From: Lachnospiraceae bacterium
GTDB taxonomy: Bacteria; Bacillota; Clostridia; Lachnospirales; Lachnospiraceae
Assembly: GCA_029338735.1 (NCBI GenBank)
Contig: JAQYAY010000027.1
Coordinates: 21,927-85,926, forward strand
Direction: 5' to 3'
Length of the DNA: 64,000 bases
This document shows, piece after piece, positions 8,921-18,033 of the stretch. Within the stretch, counting starts at the first letter, position 1; every line of letters begins with the position of its first letter. A model generated the notes under the pieces. It did not search any database and was not told where the DNA came from. It saw only the letters and a list, made by a program, of their open reading frames with translations. Position numbers and translations under genes: made by a program.

Positions 8921-10126
8921 TCACAGAATCGGGATCTTAATTGTGCAGTCACTTAGTGGATATGTCGAACATGCATGTACATATCCGTACTTCTTGTCGG
9001 CATATCTCCTGCCATCTCCTTCTGACGGGACAAACACTTTTCCTGAGACGAGCTTCGACCTGCAGTATCCGCAGGCGCCTGAACGGCATCTCGTATTGTT
9101 CGGGATACCGGCTCTCTCCATTGATACGGCAAAAGGCTCAGCTGATGAAGCATCAATGACAGTCTCTTCAAGTCCACGCTGTACAGTAAGCTTAAAAGTA
9201 GCAGGCCTGAAATCCTTCGGATATCCTTCGGCCTGTGTCACATCACGCGGTGCACCGAACACTTCCATACGGATCCGTCTGCGCGGCACATTAAGAGCAG
9301 AGAGCTCCCCGCTCACGAAATTGTACATAGGAAGCGGTCCGCATACGAAGTATGATGTCTTACCGTCTGACGGGTCGCCATATGAATATTTCTTAATGAT
9401 ATCCCTTGACAGAAATCCCTTTTCACCGTCATAGTCAGGCTCACCTGAAATGACATTTATGAAGCGGACCCTGTCACACTTTATCTGATTGATATGCTTC
9501 TCAAGGATGATATCCTTTGTAGACACAGAACCATACAGAATAGTCAGATCACAGTCGAGTGTTCCGTGAGCAATCTCCTGAGCCATTGAATAAAATGGAG
9601 TGATACCGCTACCGCCAGCCAGTGCCACCACATGGTCAGCATCCCTGAGCGGCTCATAATGGAACTGTCCGAAAGGCAGGTGGGCTGTAAACTTATCTCC
9701 CACCCTGACATTCTCATAGAGCCATGAAGATGCAAATCCGACTCCCGGCTTGCCGTTCCTTATCGTGAGTTCAAAAAAAGAATCCTCTCCCTGTCTCGCC
9801 TGAAACGGTGCTGAGCAGATGGAATACGGTCTTGTAGTTACTGTATCACCGATCTTCAGATCAAGAGAGCAGTACTGTCCTGCCTGGAACGGAGGAAGCA
9901 CGTCACCCTCATCTGCTGCAAAAGTAAACTTTCTTGCAGTCGGTGATACTTCCTCTACCTTTATGACTCTGACATGGGTAGCTGCAGGATGAACTTCCTG
10001 AGCTATCTCTCTGATATGATCCTTGTATTCATTCGCCGGGCTGCCTGAATCTATGAGCTTTCTTCTGGCTTTTGTGACTCTGGAGGCACCCGTGACATCT
10101 TTTAAAAATCCATTGACCCTCATCAC
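8921..10126 (-). CDS. ferredoxin-NAD(P)H reductase-like flavoprotein with C-terminal 2Fe-2S domain
   Basis: A 401-residue electron-transfer protein. After an unusual basic N-terminal extension of about 50 residues comes an FAD-binding domain (TRPYSICSAP motif), an NAD(P)H-binding domain (ALAGGSGITPFYSM and the FVCGPLPMY motif), then a plant-type 2Fe-2S domain with CRSGACGYC and a later Cys (HACSTYP). The architecture matches the reductase subunit of oxygenase or desaturase-type systems. Its start overlaps the stop of the CrtI-like gene by 4 bases, so the two are translationally coupled. It probably passes electrons from NAD(P)H to or from the neighbouring flavoenzymes. Confidence 0.88.
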   Translation of the reverse strand: MMRVNGFLKDVTGASRVTKARRKLIDSGSPANEYKDHIREIAQEVHPAATHVRVIKVEEVSPTARKFTFAADEGDVLPPFQAGQYCSLDLKIGDTVTTRPYSICSAPFQARQGEDSFFELTIRNGKPGVGFASSWLYENVRVGDKFTAHLPFGQFHYEPLRDADHVVALAGGSGITPFYSMAQEIAHGTLDCDLTILYGSVSTKDIILEKHINQIKCDRVRFINVISGEPDYDGEKGFLSRDIIKKYSYGDPSDGKTSYFVCGPLPMYNFVSGELSALNVPRRRIRMEVFGAPRDVTQAEGYPKDFRPATFKLTVQRGLEETVIDASSAEPFAVSMERAGIPNNTRCRSGACGYCRSKLVSGKVFVPSEGDGRRYADKKYGYVHACSTYPLSDCTIKIPIL

Positions 10127-11688
10127 GCGCCCTCCTTTTCCATTTCAGTAAGAATCATAGTCGCAGCAATTTTTCCATTATTAATATTGCAGGCCATACC
10201 GTCACCAACGAGCTGGTGGGAAGCACATCCTACGAGACCCTTGATATACTGGTCTTTCTCTACATCCTCAAGACGGGCAACGACTGAATTGTCCATTGAA
10301 TGCTGGTATCCGTAGATACCGCCTTTGTAGTCGAGCGTATAGTGAGAGATTGTGACAGGTGTCTCGACCTCAATATCGTAAATGTAATCCTTCAGATTGA
10401 CTCCGAGTCTCTTCGATACCTGATCTATCATCTGCGAGGCAATCCGTCTCTTCGTCTCGAAATAATTGTCTGCATTGACACCATCAAAGCACTCCGGAAG
10501 AGGAAGATTCGTGATCGAAAGCGAAGTCATGCCATCCGGCACTCCCTCCGGATTGGCGAAGTTCAGGCAGATCGTCGTCAGATAATCCCAGTTGCCGAGC
10601 TTCCTGCCCTGTGCCCAGAACTTGTCCGTATCCATTGATGTATCTGCTGAGAATACTGAATATGCATGTATATTCAGAGCCTCCGGTCTCGCATCAAGAA
10701 GCATCACAACAGAGAAACACGATACAGACATCGGCATGGCATTGGCATACTGTCTGGCCTTTGCAGGCACTTCCGACTGTGGCTCGATCATCCTGCCATA
10801 TACGGTATTCGGATATGGAGCTGATGCGATATAGTCTGCATGGATCTCATCGCCATGCGTAGTACGCACTCCGTATACATGACCGTTCTTCACGAGGATC
10901 TTGTCAACATTCTGACAGAACTCCATCTGGACTCCGAGCTGCATGCATCTCTCAGCCATTGCAACAGACATCTCATGTGAAAATCCTCTTGCGACATAGC
11001 TGCCACCGAGCATATAGTCAGCCATCAGGAATGAATAAATGGTAAATGGAAGAGAAGACAACGGCTGTCCGACATAGATCCAGTATGCAGACAGGATCTG
11101 CCTGACCTGTTTCTTCATATTCGGGAACATACGGTCAATTACTTCCTTCGCCGAATATCCTGCGGTCTTTGCCAGTGCTTCATGATTCTTAAGTGTCTCG
11201 AACTTGGAAATGGTATGTTCATTGAGATAGAGCACAGACTCATAGACTTGCTTCATGATCTCAAAAAGTGCATTAACATCATCCTTCGAGCCAGGATACT
11301 GTGCCTCGATCTCATCTGCACAGATCCAGGTGCCATCATCACGACGGCCTGCATGAAGCTCTATATCAATGCCGTCCTCAGGTGATACAAAGTCATATGC
11401 CTCAGGTACCTTGAGCCACTCGATAGCGACCTTCATGTCGTCTAAGTATTTTCTTATAAAAAGCGGATGCAGCGGCTTCTCGTCGGACCCGATCGACATC
11501 ATCTCATGAAGGGTGGCCTCGATCTCGATGCCATCCCTCACAAAAGACGTAGCTATTCCGCCGGGAAGGTTGTGCCGTTCGAGAACGAGCACATCCTTTC
11601 CCTCGGTGGCGAGCTTCATTGCACAGCTCATGCCGGCAAGCGCTCCGCCAATGACGATTACGTCATATTTATCCTTATAAAACGCCAT
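10123..11688 (-). CDS. CrtI-like FAD-dependent oxidoreductase
   Basis: A 521-residue flavoprotein of the phytoene desaturase/carotenoid isomerase-like group. The N-terminal dinucleotide motif (VIGGALAGMSCA, then VLVLERHNLPGG) and the C-terminal FAD segment (VGCASHQLVGDGMACNINNGK region) are visible. No carotenoid biosynthesis genes are present in the window, so a carotenoid substrate is unlikely. It lies 1 base after the fatty acid isomerase homologue and overlaps the ferredoxin-reductase gene, which suggests saturation, desaturation or isomerisation of an unsaturated acyl chain. That role is inference from context. Confidence 0.8.
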   Translation of the reverse strand: MAFYKDKYDVIVIGGALAGMSCAMKLATEGKDVLVLERHNLPGGIATSFVRDGIEIEATLHEMMSIGSDEKPLHPLFIRKYLDDMKVAIEWLKVPEAYDFVSPEDGIDIELHAGRRDDGTWICADEIEAQYPGSKDDVNALFEIMKQVYESVLYLNEHTISKFETLKNHEALAKTAGYSAKEVIDRMFPNMKKQVRQILSAYWIYVGQPLSSLPFTIYSFLMADYMLGGSYVARGFSHEMSVAMAERCMQLGVQMEFCQNVDKILVKNGHVYGVRTTHGDEIHADYIASAPYPNTVYGRMIEPQSEVPAKARQYANAMPMSVSCFSVVMLLDARPEALNIHAYSVFSADTSMDTDKFWAQGRKLGNWDYLTTICLNFANPEGVPDGMTSLSITNLPLPECFDGVNADNYFETKRRIASQMIDQVSKRLGVNLKDYIYDIEVETPVTISHYTLDYKGGIYGYQHSMDNSVVARLEDVEKDQYIKGLVGCASHQLVGDGMACNINNGKIAATMILTEMEKEGA

Positions 11689-11689
11689 A

Positions 11690-13051
11690 TTAGAAGAACC
11701 TTTCTACAAGCTCTTTTGAGTACTCGGCTGTCTCGTCCATGTCACCGAATGACATTACTTCGCCTGCGTAGAAGGTATCATACTTGTCCTGCATTGCCTC
11801 GACTTCATCGTACCAGCCTGCTGCATAGTCATCTGAGAATACATGTGGGAAATAATACCACTTGCCCTCATTGATCATCTCAGAGGCAGGGTTCTTCATT
11901 GTCTTCAGATCATCGAGAACTACCTTCTTGGTCTTCTCATAGTCGAGCTCTGCTCCGCCCTGATGCTTTCTCAGAGTATATGTGACGATAGGCTGGTTCA
12001 CATCGTCTCTCCATCTCCTGTAGTAAACCATCAGATGACCAAGACGCTCTGGCGTCATATTCTCGAATACATAGTATGAAATCTCAGGATGATCCTCAGG
12101 CTTTGTGAGAACTGCCATTGTGTCATATCTCTCATAATCGATCTTGTCGAAATGGCTCTTCTCATCATCACGGATATCAGCATACTCGCCAAAATACTGA
12201 AGAGGTGCTGTAACGATGAGCTTGTCATATGTAGTTGTCTCACCATTGACTGTGACCTCTACCTTGCCGTTGTCACGCTCGATCTTCTCGATATTGCTGC
12301 CCAGCTGGGCATGATTCGTCAGGTGATCATTCAGATGCTCCCAGATGGACTGGGTTCCGTCTTTCCATGTCCAGAGATTGATATTAACGAAATTCATGGT
12401 AGTCTGGAAATCGAGATACTTGAGTACATATGCTGCAGGAATCTCATCGAAATATCCATATCCGAATGAAGTGAATGGTCCGATCCATACATCCTGAACG
12501 AGTGGTACTCCGTTCATCTCACAGAACTTCTTAAATGGCATTGACAGATCTTTGAGATTAGGATTCTCACCTGATACCCTGTTCTGCTGTGGAGTGCAGT
12601 CCCAGCCATCATACTTACCCTGGGCTACTCCTCTGTGACCATTGACATCATATCCCTTGTACTTGCTCTCAAGGAGACGGCCGAACTCTACGATCTGCTT
12701 CTTCATCTTGAACATTCTTGGAATTCCAAGAGGATTCTTCTTCGGATCGAAAGGATGAATGACCTTACCATCCTTATTCTTGTAATCACGGTTGAGCTTC
12801 GGACCGTCATGCGTGATTCCGCAGAATTCCTCAACATCGTGAACTGCATAGTATGACGGAACACCCATGATGGCGCCCATCTCATAACGTCTGCCATTAT
12901 ACTCAGGAGAGTGGCACTTGCCGCCTACCCATCCGTTTCTCTCAAGGATTGTATAATTCTTGTAGCCCTTCTTCTCCAGATACATTGCTGCAGAGAGTCC
13001 TGCAGGGCCAGCCCCGATAATGCAGATCTTGGTCTGTGGATCAAATTTCAT
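11690..13051 (-). CDS. polyunsaturated fatty acid isomerase-like flavoprotein (PAI homologue)
   Basis: A 453-residue FAD enzyme of the amine-oxidase fold. It has the dinucleotide motif IIGAGPAGLSAAMYLE and the flavin contact VGGKCHSP. From memory, the sequence closely follows Propionibacterium acnes polyunsaturated fatty acid isomerase (linoleate to trans-10,cis-12 conjugated linoleate). Shared stretches include KCHSP-YNGRRYEMGAIMGVPSY, FGYG-FD-PAAYVLKYLDF, MTPERLGH-MVYY, and FYAGE-MSFG near the end. The ATG at 13051 is preferred to the one at 13057 because GGAGG is 8 bases upstream of it. It is the first gene of a three-gene operon read away from a palindrome-rich divergent promoter. Confidence 0.85.
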   Translation of the reverse strand: MKFDPQTKICIIGAGPAGLSAAMYLEKKGYKNYTILERNGWVGGKCHSPEYNGRRYEMGAIMGVPSYYAVHDVEEFCGITHDGPKLNRDYKNKDGKVIHPFDPKKNPLGIPRMFKMKKQIVEFGRLLESKYKGYDVNGHRGVAQGKYDGWDCTPQQNRVSGENPNLKDLSMPFKKFCEMNGVPLVQDVWIGPFTSFGYGYFDEIPAAYVLKYLDFQTTMNFVNINLWTWKDGTQSIWEHLNDHLTNHAQLGSNIEKIERDNGKVEVTVNGETTTYDKLIVTAPLQYFGEYADIRDDEKSHFDKIDYERYDTMAVLTKPEDHPEISYYVFENMTPERLGHLMVYYRRWRDDVNQPIVTYTLRKHQGGAELDYEKTKKVVLDDLKTMKNPASEMINEGKWYYFPHVFSDDYAAGWYDEVEAMQDKYDTFYAGEVMSFGDMDETAEYSKELVERFF

Positions 13052-13089
13052 TGTCATTTCCTCCGTTTATACTAACAATAACTTTCTTT

Positions 13090-13120
13090 TGGAAACCACT
13101 ATTTTAAAAAAGAGTTTCCT
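13090..13120. promoter_or_regulatory. inverted repeat GGAAAC-N17-GTTTCC in the divergent promoter
   Basis: GGAAAC and GTTTCC form matched 6-base arms about 17 bases apart in the leader of the isomerase operon. This could be an operator or a stem in the leader RNA. No regulator gene is adjacent. Confidence 0.4.
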
Positions 13121-13153
13121 TATACAGTTTAGCATATTTGTACAAAAAAATAA

Positions 13154-13205
13154 ATTCGTCATTATTCACAAATTGTGATATCATTTTTTATACAATATGA
13201 CGAAT
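13154..13205. promoter_or_regulatory. nested palindromes between the divergent operons
   Basis: A perfect 9-base inverted repeat (ATTCGTCAT at 13154-13162, ATGACGAAT at 13197-13205) encloses a second palindrome, TCACAAATTGTGA, at 13166-13178. Both lie in the A+T-rich gap between the oxidoreductase operon and the acyl-adenylate/ACP operon. The placement suggests one regulator controls both sides. I cannot name the regulator. Confidence 0.5.
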
Positions 13206-13262
13206 AGAAGCTATCTGTCATTTATGTTATCCTAGTGGCAGGAATACAGAGAGGTATGAATA

Positions 13263-14519
13263 ATGGATATAGCTAAGGATTTCAAGGATCTGCTAGAGAA
13301 AAATGATGCGCAGTACGGAGATCGGATAGCACTCAGATATGACCCCGATGATCCGGGCGCCACGATGACCTATCACGAGCTCTACACTATGGTCATGCAG
13401 AGAGTCACTGAACTGGAAGGTAGGCGTACTGTCAAGGTCATAGATCAGGGCCGGCTGTCATGGATCATCACTATGCTTGGTTCCGTGATCGGTGGACACA
13501 TGACGGTCCTCATGGATCCGGCTCTCACTCCGGAATATGATGACGACATCTATGATAAGAATTATCTGCCGGGGAAGCTCTTATTTTTCACATCGGGCAC
13601 CACATCGAAGAACAAGGCCGTCGTACTGAGTCAGGAAGCCCTGCTTCATGCAACAGCCAATGGGCAGCAAATGCTCCCCTGCAACATGAATGACAGGCTG
13701 CTGTCAATTCTTCCGCTGTTTCATGTGTTCGGCTTCGTCTGCTCTTTCCTGTGGCCGCTGTCACAGGGAGCTGAGATAGATCTGGGCACAGGGTACCGTG
13801 GACTTATGACTGATTCGCTCCGCTACCATCCGACGATCATCACGGCAGTGCCTACACTGCTCGATCTGTTGCTTCGTTCAGATGCCCTGAATCCGGAGCT
13901 TCGAATGATACTGATCGGTGCCGGTCCATGCCGGAAAGAGCTGATAGATCAGGTCATCGACAAGGGAGTCAGTATCCGCTTCGGATACGGTCTCACTGAG
14001 ACAGCAAGCGGTGTCGCGATCAGCATATCAGACCACGATCCGTATTCATTCTGCCCATGCCCTGACACGAGAGCCTCTGTCACCGAGGACGAGGAGCTGC
14101 TCATCAGTACGACATCCATGATGGACGGCTACTACATGCATCCGGAGCTGACCGGGAAGAAGCTCACCGGCGGAGTCCTCCATACAGGAGATATCGCAGT
14201 GATCGGTGAAAACGGAGCCATCACCATTATAGGCCGCCTCGATGATGTCCTCGTGATGCCTAATGGTGAAAAGATATACTGTCCTGAGGTAGAAAATGAT
14301 CTGGTCCGTCATCTGGAGCATGAATGCGTGCTGATACTGCGTGAGAATACTCTTACCCTCTCGGTAAAAGCTCCGTCATCAGAAGAGCCAAAGATAAGGA
14401 CCATGATAGACGATTACAACAAGACAGTGCCTCTGAGCCGCAAGATCAGGAAGGTCGAGATCCATGAAGACGACTTCCCGCGCACTATCACAGGCAAGAT
14501 TCAGAGATATAAGATATAA
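13263..14519 (+). CDS. acyl-adenylating enzyme (ANL superfamily)
   Basis: A 418-residue member of the acyl-CoA synthetase/AMP-ligase family, shorter than the usual 500-550 residues because the N-terminal region is reduced. The phosphate loop FFTSGTTSKNKA is at about residues 108-119. YGLTETASG, the HTGD motif, GRLDDVL and the C-terminal catalytic Lys in TGKIQR (K412) are all present, so the active site looks complete. It would activate a carboxylic acid as acyl-AMP. The ACP gene begins 16 bases after its stop, which suggests loading onto that carrier rather than CoA. An AGAGAGG block lies about 8 bases before the start. Confidence 0.86.
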   Translation: MDIAKDFKDLLEKNDAQYGDRIALRYDPDDPGATMTYHELYTMVMQRVTELEGRRTVKVIDQGRLSWIITMLGSVIGGHMTVLMDPALTPEYDDDIYDKNYLPGKLLFFTSGTTSKNKAVVLSQEALLHATANGQQMLPCNMNDRLLSILPLFHVFGFVCSFLWPLSQGAEIDLGTGYRGLMTDSLRYHPTIITAVPTLLDLLLRSDALNPELRMILIGAGPCRKELIDQVIDKGVSIRFGYGLTETASGVAISISDHDPYSFCPCPDTRASVTEDEELLISTTSMMDGYYMHPELTGKKLTGGVLHTGDIAVIGENGAITIIGRLDDVLVMPNGEKIYCPEVENDLVRHLEHECVLILRENTLTLSVKAPSSEEPKIRTMIDDYNKTVPLSRKIRKVEIHEDDFPRTITGKIQRYKI

Positions 14520-14535
14520 GATATAAGGAGATACA

Positions 14536-14790
14536 ATGTCAGACGAAGAAATTTTTGCAAAATTAAAAGAGATCCTCGGCATCTGCTGCCCAGATCTCGA
14601 CATGGCTACTATTGAGATGGATACCCCGATCAACAGGGATCAGGGAATTGATTCACTGAATTTCATCATGATCATGACGAAGGTCGAAGCAGCCTATGGC
14701 ATCAGGATTCCTGATGAGACATGGGACTCACTCTCGACTCCTCATGACGTGATCGGGAAGGTTCAGGAACAGCTGGCTCTCAGATCATAG
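14536..14790 (+). CDS. acyl carrier protein
   Basis: An 84-residue acidic carrier protein with the phosphopantetheine attachment site GIDSLNF (Ser40) and the usual four-helix length. AAGGAG lies upstream of the ATG. It is the second gene of a two-gene operon with the acyl-adenylating enzyme, a common partnership for loading a free acid onto a dedicated ACP. It is not in a fatty acid synthesis cluster, so it is probably a specialised carrier. The last 11 bases overlap the end of the convergent deaminase-like gene. Confidence 0.93.
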   Translation: MSDEEIFAKLKEILGICCPDLDMATIEMDTPINRDQGIDSLNFIMIMTKVEAAYGIRIPDETWDSLSTPHDVIGKVQEQLALRS

Positions 14791-17218
14791 TGTAGAGCGG
14801 CCGTTCCTTATCGAAGAACTTCACATAGCCTTCAAGAGACTCGGCTTTCCTGATCAGATGGCGTGCACCTTTCCAGACAAAGATGCGCGCCTTTCCTTTG
14901 CCATTCTTTGCCTCCTGGATCATATTTTCACCGGCAGAATTGCCATCCATTGCGATGAGTATTGACGGACGGCGCTCATAGATCTCATAGTTGACACTCT
15001 TGTAGATCCCCATGCCCTCGAAGTCAGGTGAAATACGGATATGGACTCCTGAATCACGGAGTGCATTCCTCTCCTTGGCTGTCAGAAGTGACGGCACAAA
15101 AGCATATATATCAAATCTGCTGCTGCGTTCCTGATTCAGCTCCACCAGCTTCTGCTCATATCCGCTCAGCTTGTGACCTATGACGAAGAAATATTCTGAC
15201 GGGTCGAGCTGGTCCATAAGCTCCTTAATCTGTGCTATTCCATCCATTGTGGCACGGGTCGTTCTCTTCTCTGTATTGAAGCTGCCGCCGACCAGAATCA
15301 CCGGTGTACGGTCCCATGGCAGATCATCTATCTGGTTCTTGAGCTCTGTCACAGCATCCAGATGACGGTTCTTATTGATGTAGAGGCCCTCAATATGGTT
15401 CTTTCCCATATGCGACAGGATGACCTCTTCTATAGTGTGGTCGCCTTTTATTTTTTCAAAACGCTTCTGCTTGCGCTCGAATCCTGATATGCTTTTATCA
15501 ATGATATACTGGTCGGTGTGCTTCATTGAAGCGACCTGATCTGGGCCCAGTCCCAGAAGATACATGAGTGACAGCTGCTCATCACGTGGGGACGTACCAT
15601 AGATTGCTGCTCCGTCTGTTCCCTGAACACACATGATACCTTCTTCGAGATACTGCTTCAGCGGATGGTTCTCGAGGGAATTCAGATTGTTGAGTCGGAC
15701 ATTTGACGTGATCTGGAATTCCAGTACTATATGTGAATCCCTGATCGCATTCATGAGCTCGCGTCCCTTCTGCGAAGTCAGGGAATAGGTGTAGAGACCA
15801 TGGCCGATACGCATATGTGGCATCTTCTGTCCCGGTGCAAGTGAATCCCTGACGCACTCAATCGAATGAGCAATATTCTCCTTCTGGCTGTCATTCTCAC
15901 CTGCATGAACCCTGATTACGAAATCAGGGTCATCGGCTGCTATTTTTGCAATCTCCTTGAATACCGGCTTCAGGGAAATGATATCATTGATCTCTTCACC
16001 GACAAAGTCGACTCCTGCCACATACGGATCCAGTGCCGTACCCTTGAGGGCCGCAATATTCTGTGACAGATAGTCATCAGGTGTGACGGCATCTTTTACG
16101 ATTGTGAGCGGAATCCTTCGGATTGCTGCAAGGAAACGCAGCATGACGCCTGTCTCCTTATAGATCTCCGGCATCACCTCGTGGACCTCTTCGAGCATAT
16201 GAATGGACTCATATTTTTTCACGAGAGTCGTATCAGAAATCTCTGCATATACTATGCCCTGTGACTCGTATGTACGCGCGATCCACAGCAGAAGGTCCTG
16301 AAACAGAGAATTGTTGTGATATCTCCTGTCTTCCCTGTCTTTCATCATCTGATACACATAGTGCCTGATATCATCATCCGGCACCTGGCCTGCATTCACC
16401 AGTGGAAAAGTATCCTCTGCCTCCCTGCCTTTACAGAAGACATAGCGGTAGAGGTAGACTTTTTCGAGATTCGTAAACACCGCCTGGCCGTCCTTAAGTA
16501 TTGATAGCGAGGCACGGATCTTTGCTATATTTTCCTCGGCATTATCGAGATTGTGAAGGATCAGGTCTGCGAAGTTGATAAAAGTATTGTCATTTATCCT
16601 TCTGGCGAGGTATTTGCCCTTCAGAACCGAATCCACAAACTGCTTCTCGACCTTTGCACGGCGCGCTGCCATCACTGCTTCCTGCTCCGGTGTCAGTTTC
16701 AGTTCGAGCTTTCTCACATAATAGAGAGGGTAGCGGATCTGATGGATGATTCCCAGTGCTATCAGGATATCGCCTGACAGATTCGCGTTCATATGGGTAT
16801 GCAGGTCGGAACGGAACTTGTAATCACGAGGGATATAGTCCTTGAAAATGGTGCGCCAGAGGTCTGTGCTATAATCCTTCGTCTGGCTCATCAGCGTCTT
16901 CGAAATGGCTGGGATCCTGGCCTTGAGTTCGACCCTTCCATCGGCATGGATATTGGCGACTTTCATATTGCCCATTCTAAAGACCCAGACATCCTCATTA
17001 TTGCCATCCACGTAGCATGGCACCTTTCCGCGTATCACAAGGAGGCCGTTCTCGTCCTCTGAGAGCGGCTCGTCAATCAGGCGTGCGAGATTCCGTATCA
17101 GGTTTCCAGTGTGATGATTCGGGGTCGCCAGTTCGTAATATAAATCGTCCAGCTCCCAGTAGAGAGTCACGACGATGTCTTTTTCGTTATCTAAGAAAAA
17201 TCGTGTAAAATAAGTCAT
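14780..17218 (-). CDS. adenosine deaminase-like protein with C-terminal Rossmann-type domain
   Basis: An 812-residue protein of unknown role. It has an N-terminal domain of about 130 residues, then an adenosine-deaminase fold with a large insertion. The metal and catalytic ligands are visible: H140 and H142 (HTH), H438 and E441 (HAGE), H473 (GHG) and D535. The usual second Asp of the TDD motif is Gly (TDG). Residues about 638-800 form a second domain starting VILVGGSFN that resembles a SLOG/Rossmann nucleotide-binding unit. True adenosine deaminases have about 340 residues, so this is a fusion with an altered purine pocket. It is a single gene between ACP and the YdjGHI-like set. Confidence 0.75.
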   Translation of the reverse strand: MTYFTRFFLDNEKDIVVTLYWELDDLYYELATPNHHTGNLIRNLARLIDEPLSEDENGLLVIRGKVPCYVDGNNEDVWVFRMGNMKVANIHADGRVELKARIPAISKTLMSQTKDYSTDLWRTIFKDYIPRDYKFRSDLHTHMNANLSGDILIALGIIHQIRYPLYYVRKLELKLTPEQEAVMAARRAKVEKQFVDSVLKGKYLARRINDNTFINFADLILHNLDNAEENIAKIRASLSILKDGQAVFTNLEKVYLYRYVFCKGREAEDTFPLVNAGQVPDDDIRHYVYQMMKDREDRRYHNNSLFQDLLLWIARTYESQGIVYAEISDTTLVKKYESIHMLEEVHEVMPEIYKETGVMLRFLAAIRRIPLTIVKDAVTPDDYLSQNIAALKGTALDPYVAGVDFVGEEINDIISLKPVFKEIAKIAADDPDFVIRVHAGENDSQKENIAHSIECVRDSLAPGQKMPHMRIGHGLYTYSLTSQKGRELMNAIRDSHIVLEFQITSNVRLNNLNSLENHPLKQYLEEGIMCVQGTDGAAIYGTSPRDEQLSLMYLLGLGPDQVASMKHTDQYIIDKSISGFERKQKRFEKIKGDHTIEEVILSHMGKNHIEGLYINKNRHLDAVTELKNQIDDLPWDRTPVILVGGSFNTEKRTTRATMDGIAQIKELMDQLDPSEYFFVIGHKLSGYEQKLVELNQERSSRFDIYAFVPSLLTAKERNALRDSGVHIRISPDFEGMGIYKSVNYEIYERRPSILIAMDGNSAGENMIQEAKNGKGKARIFVWKGARHLIRKAESLEGYVKFFDKERPLYTMI

Positions 17219-17235
17219 TACTATTTATAGGTATA

Positions 17236-18033
17236 TTAAAATCCGTGTCCGCCGCCCGATGAACTGCTGCCACCTCCTGAGAAGCCGCCACCTCCTGAGA
17301 AGCCGCCAGATGATCCGCCACTCGATGATGACTGTGGCCTGCGGGTTCTGTGCATCACGACGTTTAAGAATACAGGATTGATCATGCCATTGAAGGTCGC
17401 TGCCCTGAACTGGGTTCTGCCGATATTTTCAGGGATTACCGGTGCTACCTTTCTGTTCTTTCGTGATGAAACCATGGCGATAAACATGATAAAGAACCCG
17501 AGAAAAATCCCAAGCAGAATGGCAACTGCATATCTCATCGGCCGCAGAATAAAGCCATGCTCAACAACATCATTGATCTGTGAAAAAGCCTCGCTCAGAC
17601 ACTCATAGTAATTACCATTCGTTGCATACCTGTAGACATTGTCGGTCACATCACGCGCATCTGAGCTGGTGAATTCCTGACGACAGCTGCCGAATCCACC
17701 AGTGTAGAGCTGTCTGTCAGACATATTGATAATGAAAGCCACACCATCCGAATCACCAAACTTCTCATGATAGCATTCGTCCATCTCTTCATGCATGCTG
17801 CTGGCCCCGGACATGTAGGCATTCTCAGTCACAATCATGTAGTTCCTGTCAGCAGAATACTCAGCTAACTGATTACTCAGCTCCATTTCCTGCGCGTCAG
17901 TCATAAGCCCCGCCCCATCATAGATGAAGACATTGCCGTTATCAGAAGCTGCAAGAGCAGCAAGGGGACCAGACATCAGGAAAATAACTACAAAAGTAAG
18001 CAGGCAGGCGGCCCATCTGTTAATATTTCTCAT
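17236..18033 (-). CDS. TPM-domain membrane protein, YdjH-like
   Basis: A 265-residue protein with a signal-type N-terminal hydrophobic segment, an extracytoplasmic TPM domain (about residues 35-150), one membrane segment near 165-190, and a Gly/Ser-rich tail with repeated GGFSGGG units. TPM proteins include photosystem II repair and membrane-stress proteins. The start at 18033 has GGGAGG upstream; the open frame goes to 18117 but overlaps the preceding gene further. It overlaps the YdjG-like gene by 14 bases. Together with the next two genes it mirrors B. subtilis ydjG-ydjH-ydjI. Confidence 0.82.
   Translation of the reverse strand: MRNINRWAACLLTFVVIFLMSGPLAALAASDNGNVFIYDGAGLMTDAQEMELSNQLAEYSADRNYMIVTENAYMSGASSMHEEMDECYHEKFGDSDGVAFIINMSDRQLYTGGFGSCRQEFTSSDARDVTDNVYRYATNGNYYECLSEAFSQINDVVEHGFILRPMRYAVAILLGIFLGFFIMFIAMVSSRKNRKVAPVIPENIGRTQFRAATFNGMINPVFLNVVMHRTRRPQSSSSGGSSGGFSGGGGFSGGGSSSSGGGHGF

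Noticed and set aside
14780..17218. RADAR defence system (RdrB-like deaminase)
   Set aside because: The size and split deaminase domain are similar, but no RdrA-type ATPase is adjacent and the C-terminal domain differs, so I do not call it RADAR.
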